Counted from the first letter of the stretch, positions 38,802 to 47,669 are shown. The stretch: DNA of 64,000 nucleotides from Labrys okinawensis (GCF_002982075.1 NZ_PUEJ01000006.1:397522-461521), one strand, 5' to 3'. Notes: generated by a model from the sequence alone, not told the origin. A program made the numbers and translations.

Positions 38802-39044
38802 GGGTCCGATCCGTCGAATCGCGCCTGCCTGCAAGCGCGCCTGCTCTCGGACGTTTCGTCACTTATGCACTCGAGCCCGATCCATAAGCCAGGAAACGTC
38901 CTGGGGTTCGGACCCGATTTGGGCGGCGATGACGACGGAAGTGTGGGCCAGTGTTAAGGGATGTTTCTGCCAGACTTCGATTGGTGTCTGGAGGCTCCGG
39001 ATCACCCCATCGTGATACCGTGTGATGGGACCGCGCCGCTCGCT

Positions 39045-40466
39045 TCACTCCGCCGCGGCGGGCGTGCGGGGGGCCGGGGCGAGCAGCTCGCTGCCGACAT
39101 TGCGCGGCAAGGTGAGGAAGATCAGGCCCGAGGTCACGGCGATCATGCCGATCATCAGGAACACCGGCGGGAAGACCGGCGCGGTGAGATGGCTGGCCCC
39201 ATGCAGATGCATCGAGGTCTCCAGCGCCAGTGCCGCGATGGAAACGCCGACCGAACCCGCCAGCTCCTGCAGCACCGAGGTCATCGAGGTGACCCTGCCC
39301 ATCAGCTCGGGCGGAATGTCCGAGACCCCGGCGGTGTTGATCGAGGTGAATTGCAGCGAACGGGTGAAGCCGGCGGCAAGCAGGGTGAGGGAGATCAGCA
39401 GCACCGGCATGCCCGCGTGGAACAGGGCCGGGGCCGCCACCAGGCAGGAAGACAAGAGGGCGTTCCAGGTCAGCACCCGGCGAAAGCCGAGCCGGCGCAG
39501 GATCGGCCCGGCGAGCGCCTTCATGGCCATGGCACCGGCGCCGGTGGCAAGCGTCAGCAGGCCGGACTGGAACGGGCTGAAGTCGAAGCCGAGCTGGAAA
39601 TAGAGCGCCAGCAGGAAGGGTGTGGCGCCGACGCCGATACGAAACAGGAAGCCGCCACCGATGGCGGCCCTGAAGGTCGGAAAGCGCAGCAGCCTCAGTT
39701 CGATCAGCGGGTTGGCGACCCGCCCGGCATGATAGACATAGAGGCCGATCAGCCCCAGGCCCGCCACGGCCAGGCCGATATTGACGCTGGCCGGCACCAG
39801 GTCGAGGCCCGACAGGGTCGCCCCGCCCATCAGCGCCACCAGGCCCGGCGCCAGGATGAGAAAGCCGACGAGGTCGAAAGGCCGTCGCTCGTCCTCGCGC
39901 ACATTGGGCACGTAGAGGCTGGCCAGGACGATGCCGAGCACGGCGATGGGGATGTTGATCCAGAAGATCAGGCGCCAATGGAAATAGGTGGTGATGAAGC
40001 CCCCGAGCGGCGGCCCGCTGAGCGGGCCGAGCAGAGCCGGCAGGGTCAGCCACATCATGGCGTTGACGAGGTCGTGCTTGGGCGTGGTCTTGAGGATGAT
40101 CAGCCGGCCAACCGGCGTCATCATCGCCCCGCCCATGCCCTGGACGATGCGGGAGGCCACCAGTTCGGTGAGGTTGGAGGACAGGCCGCAGGCGATCGAG
40201 CCGAGGCCGAACACCACGATGGCGGCGCGAAACACGGTGCGGGCCCCGAAGCGGTCGGCCATCCAGCCGGAGGTCGGAATGAAGATCGCCAGCGACAGCA
40301 GATAGGAGGTGAGGGTGAGCTTGAGATAGATCGGGCTGGTGCCGAAATCGCGCGCGATGGTGGGCAGCGCCGTCGACAGCACCGTCGAGTCCAGGTTTTC
40401 CATGAACAGGCCGGTGGCGATGATCAGCGGCAGCAATCGGCCCTGCGATTTCAGCCCCTCGCTCAC
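39045..40466 (-). CDS. MFS transporter, DHA2 (EmrB/QacA-like) family
   Basis: 473-residue exporter with 13-14 expected helices. The DHA2 hallmarks are FMENLDSTVLSTALPTIARDFG, SGWMADRFGARTVFRAAI and the helix-5 region GPLSGPPLGGFI. The start is taken as the GTG at 40466, whose codon overlaps the TGA of the upstream TetR gene as GTGA; an in-frame extension upstream to 40625 is antisense-like and not family sequence. The TetR regulator is therefore translationally coupled to it and very likely represses it. Substrates unknown. Confidence 0.88.
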   Translation of the reverse strand: MSEGLKSQGRLLPLIIATGLFMENLDSTVLSTALPTIARDFGTSPIYLKLTLTSYLLSLAIFIPTSGWMADRFGARTVFRAAIVVFGLGSIACGLSSNLTELVASRIVQGMGGAMMTPVGRLIILKTTPKHDLVNAMMWLTLPALLGPLSGPPLGGFITTYFHWRLIFWINIPIAVLGIVLASLYVPNVREDERRPFDLVGFLILAPGLVALMGGATLSGLDLVPASVNIGLAVAGLGLIGLYVYHAGRVANPLIELRLLRFPTFRAAIGGGFLFRIGVGATPFLLALYFQLGFDFSPFQSGLLTLATGAGAMAMKALAGPILRRLGFRRVLTWNALLSSCLVAAPALFHAGMPVLLISLTLLAAGFTRSLQFTSINTAGVSDIPPELMGRVTSMTSVLQELAGSVGVSIAALALETSMHLHGASHLTAPVFPPVFLMIGMIAVTSGLIFLTLPRNVGSELLAPAPRTPAAAE

Positions 40467-41125
40467 GAGGGTGCTCTCCCTCCGCGGCCGCGCTGGCCCG
40501 GCTTGAGCCGGGTGACCACTCCTTCCGGCGCCGGCCGCCCCTGGGCGATGCCGTTGAGCGCCATGTCGACCACGTCGCGCGTCACCTCGACGTCGGAGAG
40601 ATAATCGGCACCCACCCCGGTCCAAGCCATGCCGATCAGCAGCCGCGCCGCCATGTCGGCATCGTAGATCCGGGCCTCGCCACGGCGCTGGGCTTCCTCG
40701 ATCACCGTGATCAGACGCTGGGCGATGGCGCCGCGGCGGCGGCGGAAGATGCGCCGCTTGGAATTTTCGCCCTCGTTGAGATCGCGGATGGTGCTGAGAT
40801 GGGTGCGCACCGTGGGCACGATCTCGGCGACGAGATAGGTCAGCCGCTCGCGGAAATTGCCCTCGCGCAGCAGCGCCGTGTCGAGCCGGACCTCCAGATC
40901 GTCGAGCGTCTGGGCAAACACCGCTTCGAACAGCGCCTCCTTGCTGGCGAAGTAGCGATAGACGGTGGCCTTGCCGATGCCGGCTTCGAAAGCGATATCG
41001 TCCACCGAGGCCGCATCATAGCCCTGGCGCGCGAAGATGCGGCCAGCCGCGTCCAGCAAATTGTTGCGCCGGACGTCGCGCCAGTGCTCTTCCCCAGTGG
41101 ACTTGTCGTCCGTGCGCTGCTCCAT
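40463..41125 (-). CDS. TetR/AcrR family repressor
   Basis: 220-residue regulator. The N-terminal helix-turn-helix (about 20-65) reads AAGRIFARQGYDAASVDDIAFEAGIGKATVYRYFASKEALFEAVF, here given in parts: AARIFARQGY-like start, VDDIAFEAGIGKATVYRYF recognition helix. The C-terminal domain resembles the AcrR-like ligand region and is variable. It is the first gene of a two-gene operon with the DHA2 exporter and presumably represses it until a substrate binds. The operator should lie in 41126-41278, where I cannot point to a clear palindrome. Confidence 0.9.
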   Translation of the reverse strand: MEQRTDDKSTGEEHWRDVRRNNLLDAAGRIFARQGYDAASVDDIAFEAGIGKATVYRYFASKEALFEAVFAQTLDDLEVRLDTALLREGNFRERLTYLVAEIVPTVRTHLSTIRDLNEGENSKRRIFRRRRGAIAQRLITVIEEAQRRGEARIYDADMAARLLIGMAWTGVGADYLSDVEVTRDVVDMALNGIAQGRPAPEGVVTRLKPGQRGRGGRAPS

Positions 41126-41278
41126 GATGGCCCCGAATCAAAACCCGGTGGTTACGGATAAAACCAACGAGTCTCATTTCTTGCCCGAATTCCGGCCAAA
41201 TTGGGAGAGGACGAAGCGCGGGATTGGACACAATCGAGTGAGGATTGTTGCCGGTCTATGAAGCAGGGCCTCCTCGGC

Positions 41279-42097
41279 CTATTCCTTCAGCAGCGTGAAG
41301 CCGGCCTTGGCAAAGGGTTTCCGGCCGTCCGGCGTCTTGAGATAGCTCAGGAAACCGGCAGCATCGGCGCTCTTGGAAACGGCCGTCAGACCGAAGGGAT
41401 AGACGATCGGCTCATGCGAATCCTCGGGGAAGGTGGCGACGACCTTTACCTTCGGATCGGCGGCGGCATCGGTGGCGTAGACAACGCCGAACTTGGCTTC
41501 GCCGCGCGCGACCAGAGCGAGAGCGGCACGCACATTGTCGGTCTGCGCGAATTTCGGTTCGACCGCCTTGAGGATCCCGAGCTTCTCGAAGGCGGCCCGG
41601 GCATATTTGCCGGCCGGCACCGTCTTCACTTCGCCGACGGCGATCTTCCCCTCGCCGATGGCACCGGCGAGATCGACTCCGGGCTTGAGTTCGACGGTGG
41701 CGGCGGCATCGGCCGGCGCGATCAGGACCAGGGCGTTGCCCAGAAGCTTCATCACGCTGCTTTCCTGGATCAGCTTCTTGTCGACGCCGTATTTCATCCA
41801 ATCGAGATCGGCCGAAGCGAAGATTTCGGCCGGCGCCCCCTGCTCGATCTGCTTCATCAGCGCCGAGGAAGCGGCATAGGAAATCACTACCCTCTTGCCG
41901 GAGCTTGCGGTCCAGGCCTTGGCAGCCTCGTCGAGCGAGCCCTTGAGGCTGGCGGCCGCAAAGACGGTAACCTCCCCCTCCTCCGCCGCTGCCGGCGCGG
42001 CCTTGGCGGCAGAAGCATCCCCGGCCCGCGCCATGGCTGGCGCGAAGGCGAGGCCGACGGAGAGAGCCAGAAAAGCCCGGCGGGCGAAGCGCAACAT
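41279..42097 (-). CDS. modA: molybdate ABC transporter substrate-binding protein
   Basis: Periplasmic molybdate/tungstate-binding protein of 272 residues with a signal peptide (RRAFLALSVGLAFAPAMARA). The mature part begins EVTVFAAASLKGSLDEAAKAW and continues with VISYAASSALMKQIEQGAPAEIFASAD and YATDAAADPKVKVVATFPED, all ModA hallmarks including the oxyanion-contacting Ser and Tyr positions. The start at 42097 has AGGGGA upstream; an ATG 24 bases earlier is less likely. No modB or modC flanks it: the next gene downstream is the TetR repressor 154 bases away. A Mo-box-like repeat lies just upstream at 42124-42145. Confidence 0.9.
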   Translation of the reverse strand: MLRFARRAFLALSVGLAFAPAMARAGDASAAKAAPAAAEEGEVTVFAAASLKGSLDEAAKAWTASSGKRVVISYAASSALMKQIEQGAPAEIFASADLDWMKYGVDKKLIQESSVMKLLGNALVLIAPADAAATVELKPGVDLAGAIGEGKIAVGEVKTVPAGKYARAAFEKLGILKAVEPKFAQTDNVRAALALVARGEAKFGVVYATDAAADPKVKVVATFPEDSHEPIVYPFGLTAVSKSADAAGFLSYLKTPDGRKPFAKAGFTLLKE

Positions 42098-42123
42098 GCT
42101 GAAATCCCCTGACAGCCGCAATG

Positions 42124-42145
42124 GCTATATATCATGGAATATAGC
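42124..42145. promoter_or_regulatory. ModE/Mo-box-like inverted repeat upstream of modA
   Basis: GCTATAT at 42124-42130 and ATATAGC at 42139-42145 are exact complements with an 8-base centre, 26 bases before the modA start. Mo-boxes bound by ModE-type repressors have this CGNTATAT...ATATANCG layout, so molybdate-dependent repression is a reasonable reading. Confidence 0.6.
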
Positions 42146-42170
42146 GCTGAGGGAGGGAGTGCAAGACAGG

Positions 42171-42199
42171 CCGGCAGGCGCGAATGTCGCGCCTGCCGG
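42171..42199. terminator. 13-bp perfect hairpin between msrA and modA
   Basis: CCGGCAGGCGCGA at 42171-42183 and TCGCGCCTGCCGG at 42187-42199 pair perfectly around ATG. No T-run follows on either strand. It insulates the modA promoter from upstream msrA transcription. Confidence 0.55.
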
Positions 42200-42270
42200 A
42201 CAGGGATCGAAAATATGTGGAACTCGGGCGGCTCAGAGCCCGTCAGGCCCGGAACGAACCCGGCAATGAC

Positions 42271-42294
42271 GAAAATCGGGTTTCACCGATTTTC
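42271..42294 (-). terminator. intrinsic terminator after msrA
   Basis: GAAAATCGG at 42271-42279 pairs with CCGATTTTC at 42286-42294 around GTTTCA. On the minus strand it follows the msrA stop by about 12 bases and ends in TTTTCGTC, so it is a weak but plausible Rho-independent terminator. Confidence 0.6.
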
Positions 42295-42305
42295 GGTCGG
42301 GCTCT

Positions 42306-42959
42306 TCAGGCCGCCACGCCCACGCCGATCGGGCAGGAGACGCCCGTGCCGCCCAGGCCGCAATAGCCGGCCGGGTTCTTGGCCAGATATTGCTGGTGAT
42401 AGGCTTCCGCATAATAGAAGGGCGGTGCCTCCAGGATCTCGGTGGTGACGGCACCATAACCCTTGGCGGCCAGCGCCTCGCTATAGCGCACCTTGGCCGC
42501 CTCGGCTGCCTGGCGCTGCGCCTCGCTGGTGACATAGATGCCCGAGCGGTATTGCGTGCCGATATCGTTGCCCTGGCGCATGCCCTGCGTGGGATCATGC
42601 GCCTCGAAGAACACCTTCAGGAGCTGATCGTAGGATATGGCCTTGGGGTCGAACACCACCTTCACCACCTCATTGTGCCCGGTGAGGCCGGAACAGACCT
42701 CCTCATAGGTGGCATTGGGAGTGAGACCGCCGGCATAACCCACCGCCGTGACCAGCACGCCCGGGGTCTGCCAGAATTTGCGCTCGGCGCCCCAGAAGCA
42801 GCCCAGGCCGAAATAGGCCGTCTCGCTGCCCGCGGGATAGGGGCCCTTCAGGGCCGCGCCGTTGACGAAATGGGTATCCGCCGTCTCGATGGCCTCGCCG
42901 CGCCCCGGCAGGGCTTCGTCGGCGGAGGGAAACGCCGTCTTCTTGCGAAAGCCGAACAT
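42306..42959 (-). CDS. msrA: peptide-methionine (S)-S-oxide reductase
   Basis: Repairs oxidised methionine (the S epimer of the sulfoxide) in proteins. The catalytic GCFWG motif puts the nucleophile at Cys54. VGYAGG, the [16 protein letters not shown] block and [10 protein letters not shown] complete the family pattern. The C-terminal [17 protein letters not shown] contains two further Cys that serve as resolving residues in long MsrA forms. Length of 217 residues is normal for this group. The start MFGFRKK at 42959 matches the family's usual N terminus. It stands alone. Confidence 0.95.
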   Translation of the reverse strand: MFGFRKKTAFPSADEALPGRGEAIETADTHFVNGAALKGPYPAGSETAYFGLGCFWGAERKFWQTPGVLVTAVGYAGGLTPNATYEEVCSGLTGHNEVVKVVFDPKAISYDQLLKVFFEAHDPTQGMRQGNDIGTQYRSGIYVTSEAQRQAAEAAKVRYSEALAAKGYGAVTTEILEAPPFYYAEAYHQQYLAKNPAGYCGLGGTGVSCPIGVGVAA

Positions 42960-43065
42960 GTTCTTCCTTCCTGTTCTTATGGTTGCCACACCAATATGGG
43001 TGTACGGACCGCCCTTGTCAGGGGCCAGTTCCATCACGGATGCGTCAGCCCGGCTGCGCGCCCCT

Positions 43066-43386
43066 TCACAGATGCGAGACATAGCCGATCCGGCTCGCCG
43101 GCGGCCGGCCCAGCCAGAAGAACAGGGCCGAGAGCATCACCAGCACCAGCGCGAAGGGCAGGCCGAGCAAAGGCGAGACCAGATTGTTCCACAAAAACAC
43201 CGAGAGCGACGCTTCCACCCAGGCGCGCATATGCTCATAGCTCGCGGGGCTGAGCCAGAGCCAGACCGCGCGCACCGGCAGGAAGACGAAATGATTGTCG
43301 GCGATCGAGCGCGTACCGTCGACCACCGCGGCCACGAAAGCGGCGGCGACCAGGAACAGGCCGAGCGAACGAGCCAGGAAACGCAT
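43066..43386 (-). CDS. small integral membrane protein, unknown function
   Basis: 106-residue protein with two hydrophobic segments (about 5-24 and 71-93) and the middle [32 protein letters not shown] region. The same layout (a short start [17 protein letters not shown], then DGTRSIA, then W-rich loop) is common in uncharacterised Hyphomicrobiales proteins. I start at the ATG at 43386 because the hydrophobic N terminus follows directly; longer in-frame upstream sequence runs into the tRNA gene and is not credible. Function not known. Confidence 0.65.
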   Translation of the reverse strand: MRFLARSLGLFLVAAAFVAAVVDGTRSIADNHFVFLPVRAVWLWLSPASYEHMRAWVEASLSVFLWNNLVSPLLGLPFALVLVMLSALFFWLGRPPASRIGYVSHL

Positions 43387-43619
43387 CACGCACCCCACCA
43401 CTGCATTGTGCCAGTCTAGCGCGGGGCCTCCCTCGCGCGTAGGAAATTCGAGCTCGAAGGTGAACGTTTCCGAAGAGGCGAGCAGACGATCCGCATAACC
43501 CGGGCCGCGTCCTACATACCGCATGCGGCTTGCCTGGCGAATGAAAGCGCCGCCACCTTCAAAAAACTGCAATCCCCCGTTTACAAATTGCGCCGACATC
43601 GCCATAAGCACCGCTCGAC

Positions 43620-43709
43620 GGAAGGGTGGCCGAGTGGTTGAAGGCGCACGCCTGGAAAGTGTGTATACGGGAAACCGTATCGCGGGTTCGAATCCCGCCC
43701 CTTCCGCCA
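43620..43709 (+). tRNA. tRNA-Ser (anticodon GGA)
   Basis: Complete 90-base class II tRNA with encoded CCA. The acceptor stem is GGAAGGG with CCCTTCC, discriminator G and CCA at 43707-43709. The anticodon loop CTGGAAA puts GGA at 43654-43656, closed by CACGC/GTGTG with a G-U pair. The long variable arm (TACGGGAAACCGTA) is that of tRNA-Ser, and the T arm is GCGGGTTCGAATCCCGC. It decodes UCC and UCU codons. Confidence 0.97.
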
Positions 43710-43871
43710 ACCATGGCTTTGTACAGCCCAGAGACATAGGTAACGTCTTGTACCTAAGGCAGGGGTGACAATCTCGTGCCGAACGGATTGTCGAGCTCTC
43801 CCGCGTCCAACCACACAGGATGATCCTCTAAATACAGCCGCCGATAATACGCTAAAGGACCTTCGCTTCTC

Positions 43872-44798
43872 TCAGCGAAGAGGGGGTGGCATGTGGTTTC
43901 GGTAGGCCCTGGGTGAATGGCCAGTCACGCGCTTGAAGGCATTGCTGAAAGCGCTTTCGGAAGCATAGCCAAGCGATTGGCCAATAGCCGCCACCGAAGC
44001 GGCTTTGTCCCGCAAGGCGCGCTCGGCAAGGCGCATGCGCCATTCGGTAAGATAGGTTAGCGGTGCAACACCCGCGACCATCTTGAAGTAGGAAGCAAAA
44101 GTCGTTCGCGACATGGCGCACGCTCGGGCGAGTTCCTCCAGATGCCAGGCACGGCGCGGATCGCTATGCATCAGCTGCAGGGCGGGAGTGATGCGTGAAT
44201 CGCCCAGTGCGCGCAGCCAGCTTGCCGACATGGGAGCTGCGGTCTTCAGGTGCGCCCGCAAAATCTGAATGAATAGGAGTTGGGCGAGATGCGCCGACGC
44301 GAGTTGCGTGCCGGGCAATCCGCTCGACCGTTCTTCGACAAGCTGGTCGAGAAGGTATCGAAAAGCCGTTGCTTGCGGAGAGGTAGCTGGTACGTGAATC
44401 CAGGCTGGCAGAACGTTCGCCAGCAGCCGTCCGCTTGCTGGATCGAGCAGGACGTGGCCGCCAATATACGCGAAGTCTCGGCCATCGCCGAGCTGCGCCG
44501 TCGACCTGCCGGTGCCCGAAAACAGAGGCATCGCATCAACCGGAGCGACGCTGGAATCGCTAGCCAGAACGAAAGACCGTCTCGCCGTCAGAAGGCCCAC
44601 ATCTCCGGTTTCAAACCGAGCCGGTTCCGTCTCGCCGTCGATGCTGACCCAGCAATGGCCTTTCACGATGGCGAAGAACTTGATCTTGTCCGGCGCAGGA
44701 AAACGGATCGCCCATGGCCCTCCCGCTGTGAAACCTCCCGTTACCAGGGACGCCGCATTCGTGAGTTTGAGAATGTCGGAAAAGGGATCGGCCTCCAT
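43872..44798 (-). CDS. AraC family regulator with cupin_6-type sensor domain
   Basis: 308-residue regulator. An N-terminal sensor (about 1-190; TGGFTAGGPWAIRFPAPDKIKFF, RFETGDVGLLTARRSFVL) of the kind called cupin_6/AraC-binding-like is followed by an AraC DNA-binding domain (about 205-300; ELARACAMSRTTFASYFKMV and SLGYASESAFSNAFKRVTGHSPRAYR). I start at the Met of MEADPFSD (44798), where homologues begin; an ATG at 44837 would swallow the direct repeats upstream. It is divergent from the dehydrogenase gene at 44912 and probably regulates it. Base composition is less GC-rich than most neighbours. Confidence 0.88.
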   Translation of the reverse strand: MEADPFSDILKLTNAASLVTGGFTAGGPWAIRFPAPDKIKFFAIVKGHCWVSIDGETEPARFETGDVGLLTARRSFVLASDSSVAPVDAMPLFSGTGRSTAQLGDGRDFAYIGGHVLLDPASGRLLANVLPAWIHVPATSPQATAFRYLLDQLVEERSSGLPGTQLASAHLAQLLFIQILRAHLKTAAPMSASWLRALGDSRITPALQLMHSDPRRAWHLEELARACAMSRTTFASYFKMVAGVAPLTYLTEWRMRLAERALRDKAASVAAIGQSLGYASESAFSNAFKRVTGHSPRAYRNHMPPPLR

Positions 44799-44804
44799 AT
44801 TCGT

Positions 44805-44832
44805 ACTTTCACGCAAGTAACGCGAACTTTCA
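44805..44832. promoter_or_regulatory. two ACTTTCA direct repeats, 21 bp apart
   Basis: ACTTTCA at 44805-44811 and again at 44826-44832, start-to-start distance 21 bases, two DNA turns. AraC-type dimers bind direct half-sites with that spacing, so this is a candidate operator for the adjacent AraC regulator acting on its own promoter and on the divergent gene. Confidence 0.45.
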
Positions 44833-44870
44833 AGCATTCACAATCCGCCTCTCGAGCCTTAGCTCATCAA

Positions 44871-44890
44871 ACCATTGGCGTTTCAATGGT
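44871..44890. promoter_or_regulatory. ACCATTG/CAATGGT inverted repeat before the dehydrogenase
   Basis: ACCATTG at 44871-44877 pairs exactly with CAATGGT at 44884-44890 around GCGTTT, about 22 bases before the GTG start at 44912. It could be an operator or a 5' hairpin that affects translation. Confidence 0.35.
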
Positions 44891-44911
44891 CAAGTGACTC
44901 TGGAGATCTGC

Positions 44912-45946
44912 GTGAGCGAGAAACTGGTACTGGTAACGGGCGGAACCGGGTTCATAGCCCAATACTGCATCCTGGCGCTGCTGGACGCCGGGTATCGTGT
45001 GCGGACGACCGTCCGTTCACGGTCGCGGGAAGCGGAAGTGCGCGCCCACCTCAAGATGGGCGGCTCGGAACCGGGCGATCGCCTGTCGTTTGTCACCGCC
45101 GATCTCTCCGCTGATGCGGGTTGGATGGAGGCGACCACCGGGTGCGCTTATGTAATGCACGGGGCTTCACCAACACCGACGGGCAATCAGGCGAGCGAAG
45201 AGGAGTGGATCAAGCCTGCGGTCGATGGCAATTTGCGAGTGTTGCGCGCCGCGCGCAATGCCGGGGTCAGCCGCGTAGTGGTCACGTCCGCCTTTGGAGC
45301 AATCTGTGCTGGGCATGGGCCGATGACGCGGCCCTTCAATGAGGACGACTGGAGCGATCTGACAGCCAAGAACATCTGGCCCTATCAGAAATCCAAGACA
45401 TTGTCGGAGCGGGCGGCTTGGGACTTCATCGCCCGCGAAGGGCAAGAGCTTGAACTGTCTGCCGTCAATCCGGTCGCGGTGCTGGGACCGGTGCTTGGCG
45501 CCGACTATTCGCATTCCATTCGCCTGATCAAGAACATCATGGATGGCCAGCCGGGAAACCCCAAGATAAACTCGTGTTTTGTCGACGTGCGAGATGTGGC
45601 CGACCTGCATTTGCGTGCCATGACCCACGAGGCTGCCAAGGGCGAGCGCTTTCTGGCGAGTGCCGGCGAAAGCATGTGGTTGGCTGACGTGGCCAAGGTG
45701 CTGAAAGCGCGTATGGGGCCGACCGCCGACAAGGTATCGACGCGGGTTCTGCCCAACACGGTGGTGCGCCTCGGCGCGCTCAAAGATCCTGCGTTGAGAG
45801 GGGCCGTGCCGCTACTGGGCCTCACTCTGAATGCCAGCAGTGAAAAAGCCATGCGCCTGCTCGGTTGGACGCCGCGTCCGCGCGAGGAGGCTATCGTCGC
45901 CACCGCCGAGAGCCTGATCCGGTTGGGTCTGCTGAGGGGCGGCTGA
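44912..45946 (+). CDS. NAD(P)-dependent aldehyde/epimerase-type dehydrogenase (extended SDR)
   Basis: 344-residue extended short-chain dehydrogenase related to dihydroflavonol reductase/cinnamoyl-CoA reductase-like aldehyde reductases. The cofactor motif is VTGGTGFIAQYC and the catalytic YxxxK is YQKSK near residue 158, with a preceding Ser in VVTSAFG. The start is the GTG at 44912, since GGAG lies 6 bases upstream; an upstream GTG at 44894 has no such site. It is divergent from the AraC regulator and shares its somewhat lower GC, so the two look like an acquired or mobile pair next to tRNA-Ser. Substrate unknown. Confidence 0.85.
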   Translation: MSEKLVLVTGGTGFIAQYCILALLDAGYRVRTTVRSRSREAEVRAHLKMGGSEPGDRLSFVTADLSADAGWMEATTGCAYVMHGASPTPTGNQASEEEWIKPAVDGNLRVLRAARNAGVSRVVVTSAFGAICAGHGPMTRPFNEDDWSDLTAKNIWPYQKSKTLSERAAWDFIAREGQELELSAVNPVAVLGPVLGADYSHSIRLIKNIMDGQPGNPKINSCFVDVRDVADLHLRAMTHEAAKGERFLASAGESMWLADVAKVLKARMGPTADKVSTRVLPNTVVRLGALKDPALRGAVPLLGLTLNASSEKAMRLLGWTPRPREEAIVATAESLIRLGLLRGG

Positions 45947-46250
45947 CGGCCTTCTTATCCTGCCATCCGAAGAAACGACCACCGTCTCCAATTGAAAAAT
46001 CTGGTCCGGTGCGCAGACCTCCGGATCGACATGGAAGCGCCGCGCTTGCCGGGGCGATACGGCTTCTATGGGATTGCTAACGAAAACCACACCGGCAAGG
46101 TCAACGATCCCCGTTCCTTTGCCCCGCTTCTCCGCGCGACAACCCACGCACAATCCCCCTTGACTCTCCCCCTTCCTGCGCGCATTGAAACAATTTGTAT
46201 ATACATATTTCAGCATAGGTATTTGCACATCGGCTCTTGGGAGGGGCGGC
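45947..46250. other. intergenic region before the NCS1 permease
   Basis: 304 bases. It contains a markedly A/T-rich stretch around 46190-46215 with the palindrome described next, probably the promoter and operator zone of the permease gene. GGGAGGGG lies just before the ATG at 46251. Nothing resembling a gene is seen. Confidence 0.5.
46196..46205. promoter_or_regulatory. TGTATATACA palindrome, possible GntR-type operator
   Basis: A 10-base perfect palindrome in a TTTGTATATACATATT context, 45 bases before the permease start. It fits the loose TnGTnnnACnA pattern of FadR-type GntR operators. A simple A/T palindrome of this length could also be a promoter element by chance. Confidence 0.3.
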
Positions 46251-47657
46251 ATGGCAGCACAAACGGGCGCGATCGAGAAACGGACGATCGACCGGATTCC
46301 CGAGGGTGAGCGGCATGGCTCTCCCTTCAACCAGTTCACCCTGTGGTTCGGCGCCAATCTGCAGATCACCGCGGTGGTCGACGGCGCGCTCTCGATCGTG
46401 TTCGGCGCCGAAGCGCTCACGGCCATCATCGGCCTGGCCATCGGCAACCTGCTCGGCGGTGCGGTGATGGCCCTGCATTCGGCGCAGGGCCCGCGGCTCG
46501 GCCTGCCGCAGATGATTTCCTCGCGCGCCCAGTTCGGCGTGAAGGGCGCCACTTTGCCCCTCCTCCTCACCGTGGTGATGTATCTGGGCTTTGCCGCCAC
46601 CGGCACCGTGCTCTCCGGCCAGGCCATCAACCTGATGTTCGGCGTGGAGAACCCGGCCTTCGGCATGATCGCCTTCGGCCTCATTACCGTGATCGTCGCG
46701 GTGGTGGGCTACAATCTAATCCATGTCATCGGCAGGATCGCCACCGTGGTCGGCATCCTCGGCTTTGCCTATCTCGCCTTCCGGCTGCTCGGGCAGTACA
46801 ACGTCGCCGACGCTTTCGGCCAGAAGCCCTTCACCATGGCGACCTTCCTGCTCGCCATCGCGCTCGGCGCCGGCTGGCAGCTGACCTTCGCGCCCTATGT
46901 CGCCGATTATTCGCGCTACCTGCCGTCGTCCACTCCCGCTTCGGTGACCTTCTGGTCGACGCTGCTCGGTTCGGCCATCGGGGCGCAGATCGCCATGACT
47001 TTCGGCGCCGTGGTGGCGGCCCTCGGCGGCAAGTTCCTGGCCAACCAGGTCGGTTTCCTCGGCGAACTCGCGGGGCCGGGCGTGGCCGTCCTGGTCTATG
47101 TCGTCATCGTCACCAACAAGCTGACGGTGAACTGCCTCAACGCCTATGGCGGCTCGATGACCCTGCTCACCACCGTGAGCGCCTATGCCGGCCAGCGCAG
47201 CGTGTCGCAGGCGGCACGCATGGCCTATATCCTCTTGTTCGTGGCCGGTTCGGTGGCGATCGCCCTGTTCGCCAGCGCCCACTTCCTCTCGGCCTTCAAG
47301 AATTTCATGCTGCTGCTGCTGGCCGTGTTCGTGCCCTGGAGCGCGGTGAACCTCGTCGACTACTACCTGATCTCCAAGGAGAAGGTGGACGTTCCCGCCC
47401 TCTACGACGCCTCGGGCCGTTATGGCGCCTATAACTGGACGGCGCTGGGCTGCTACCTCTTCGGCGTGCTGATCCAGATCCCCTTCCTGAACCAGGCGCT
47501 CTATGAGGGGCCGATCGCCAAGATGCTCGACGACGCCGACATCTCCTGGATCGTCAGCCTGGTGGCGACCTCGGTGATCTACTACGCCCTGGCACGCAAG
47601 AGCGCCAACGTCCCCGGTGAGATGATCCTGCCCGAGGACAGGACCGCGCGGGCGTGA
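46251..47657 (+). CDS. NCS1 family nucleobase permease (cytosine/purine/allantoin type)
   Basis: 468-residue inner-membrane transporter with about 12 helices. NCS1 hallmarks are FNQFTLWFGANLQITAVVDGA, GPRLGLPQMISSRAQFG and VTNKLTVNCLNAYGGSMTLLT. Substrates in the family are cytosine, uracil, purines, allantoin or hydantoins, and the pattern here does not decide. The first in-frame Met of the family sequence is at 46251 (MAAQTGAIEKR). No catabolic gene is adjacent: next is the LysR gene on the other strand. A GntR-like palindrome lies upstream. Confidence 0.88.
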   Translation: MAAQTGAIEKRTIDRIPEGERHGSPFNQFTLWFGANLQITAVVDGALSIVFGAEALTAIIGLAIGNLLGGAVMALHSAQGPRLGLPQMISSRAQFGVKGATLPLLLTVVMYLGFAATGTVLSGQAINLMFGVENPAFGMIAFGLITVIVAVVGYNLIHVIGRIATVVGILGFAYLAFRLLGQYNVADAFGQKPFTMATFLLAIALGAGWQLTFAPYVADYSRYLPSSTPASVTFWSTLLGSAIGAQIAMTFGAVVAALGGKFLANQVGFLGELAGPGVAVLVYVVIVTNKLTVNCLNAYGGSMTLLTTVSAYAGQRSVSQAARMAYILLFVAGSVAIALFASAHFLSAFKNFMLLLLAVFVPWSAVNLVDYYLISKEKVDVPALYDASGRYGAYNWTALGCYLFGVLIQIPFLNQALYEGPIAKMLDDADISWIVSLVATSVIYYALARKSANVPGEMILPEDRTARA

Positions 47658-47669
47658 GCGGCGCAGTCC

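Noticed and set aside
38961..40604. A 547-codon plus-strand frame opposite the DHA2 exporter
   Set aside because: Antisense of a clear membrane transporter; product is hydrophilic and repetitive, without domains.
43710..45946. A genomic island integrated at tRNA-Ser
   Set aside because: No integrase gene and no repeated tRNA 3' end were found, so only the base composition hints at it.
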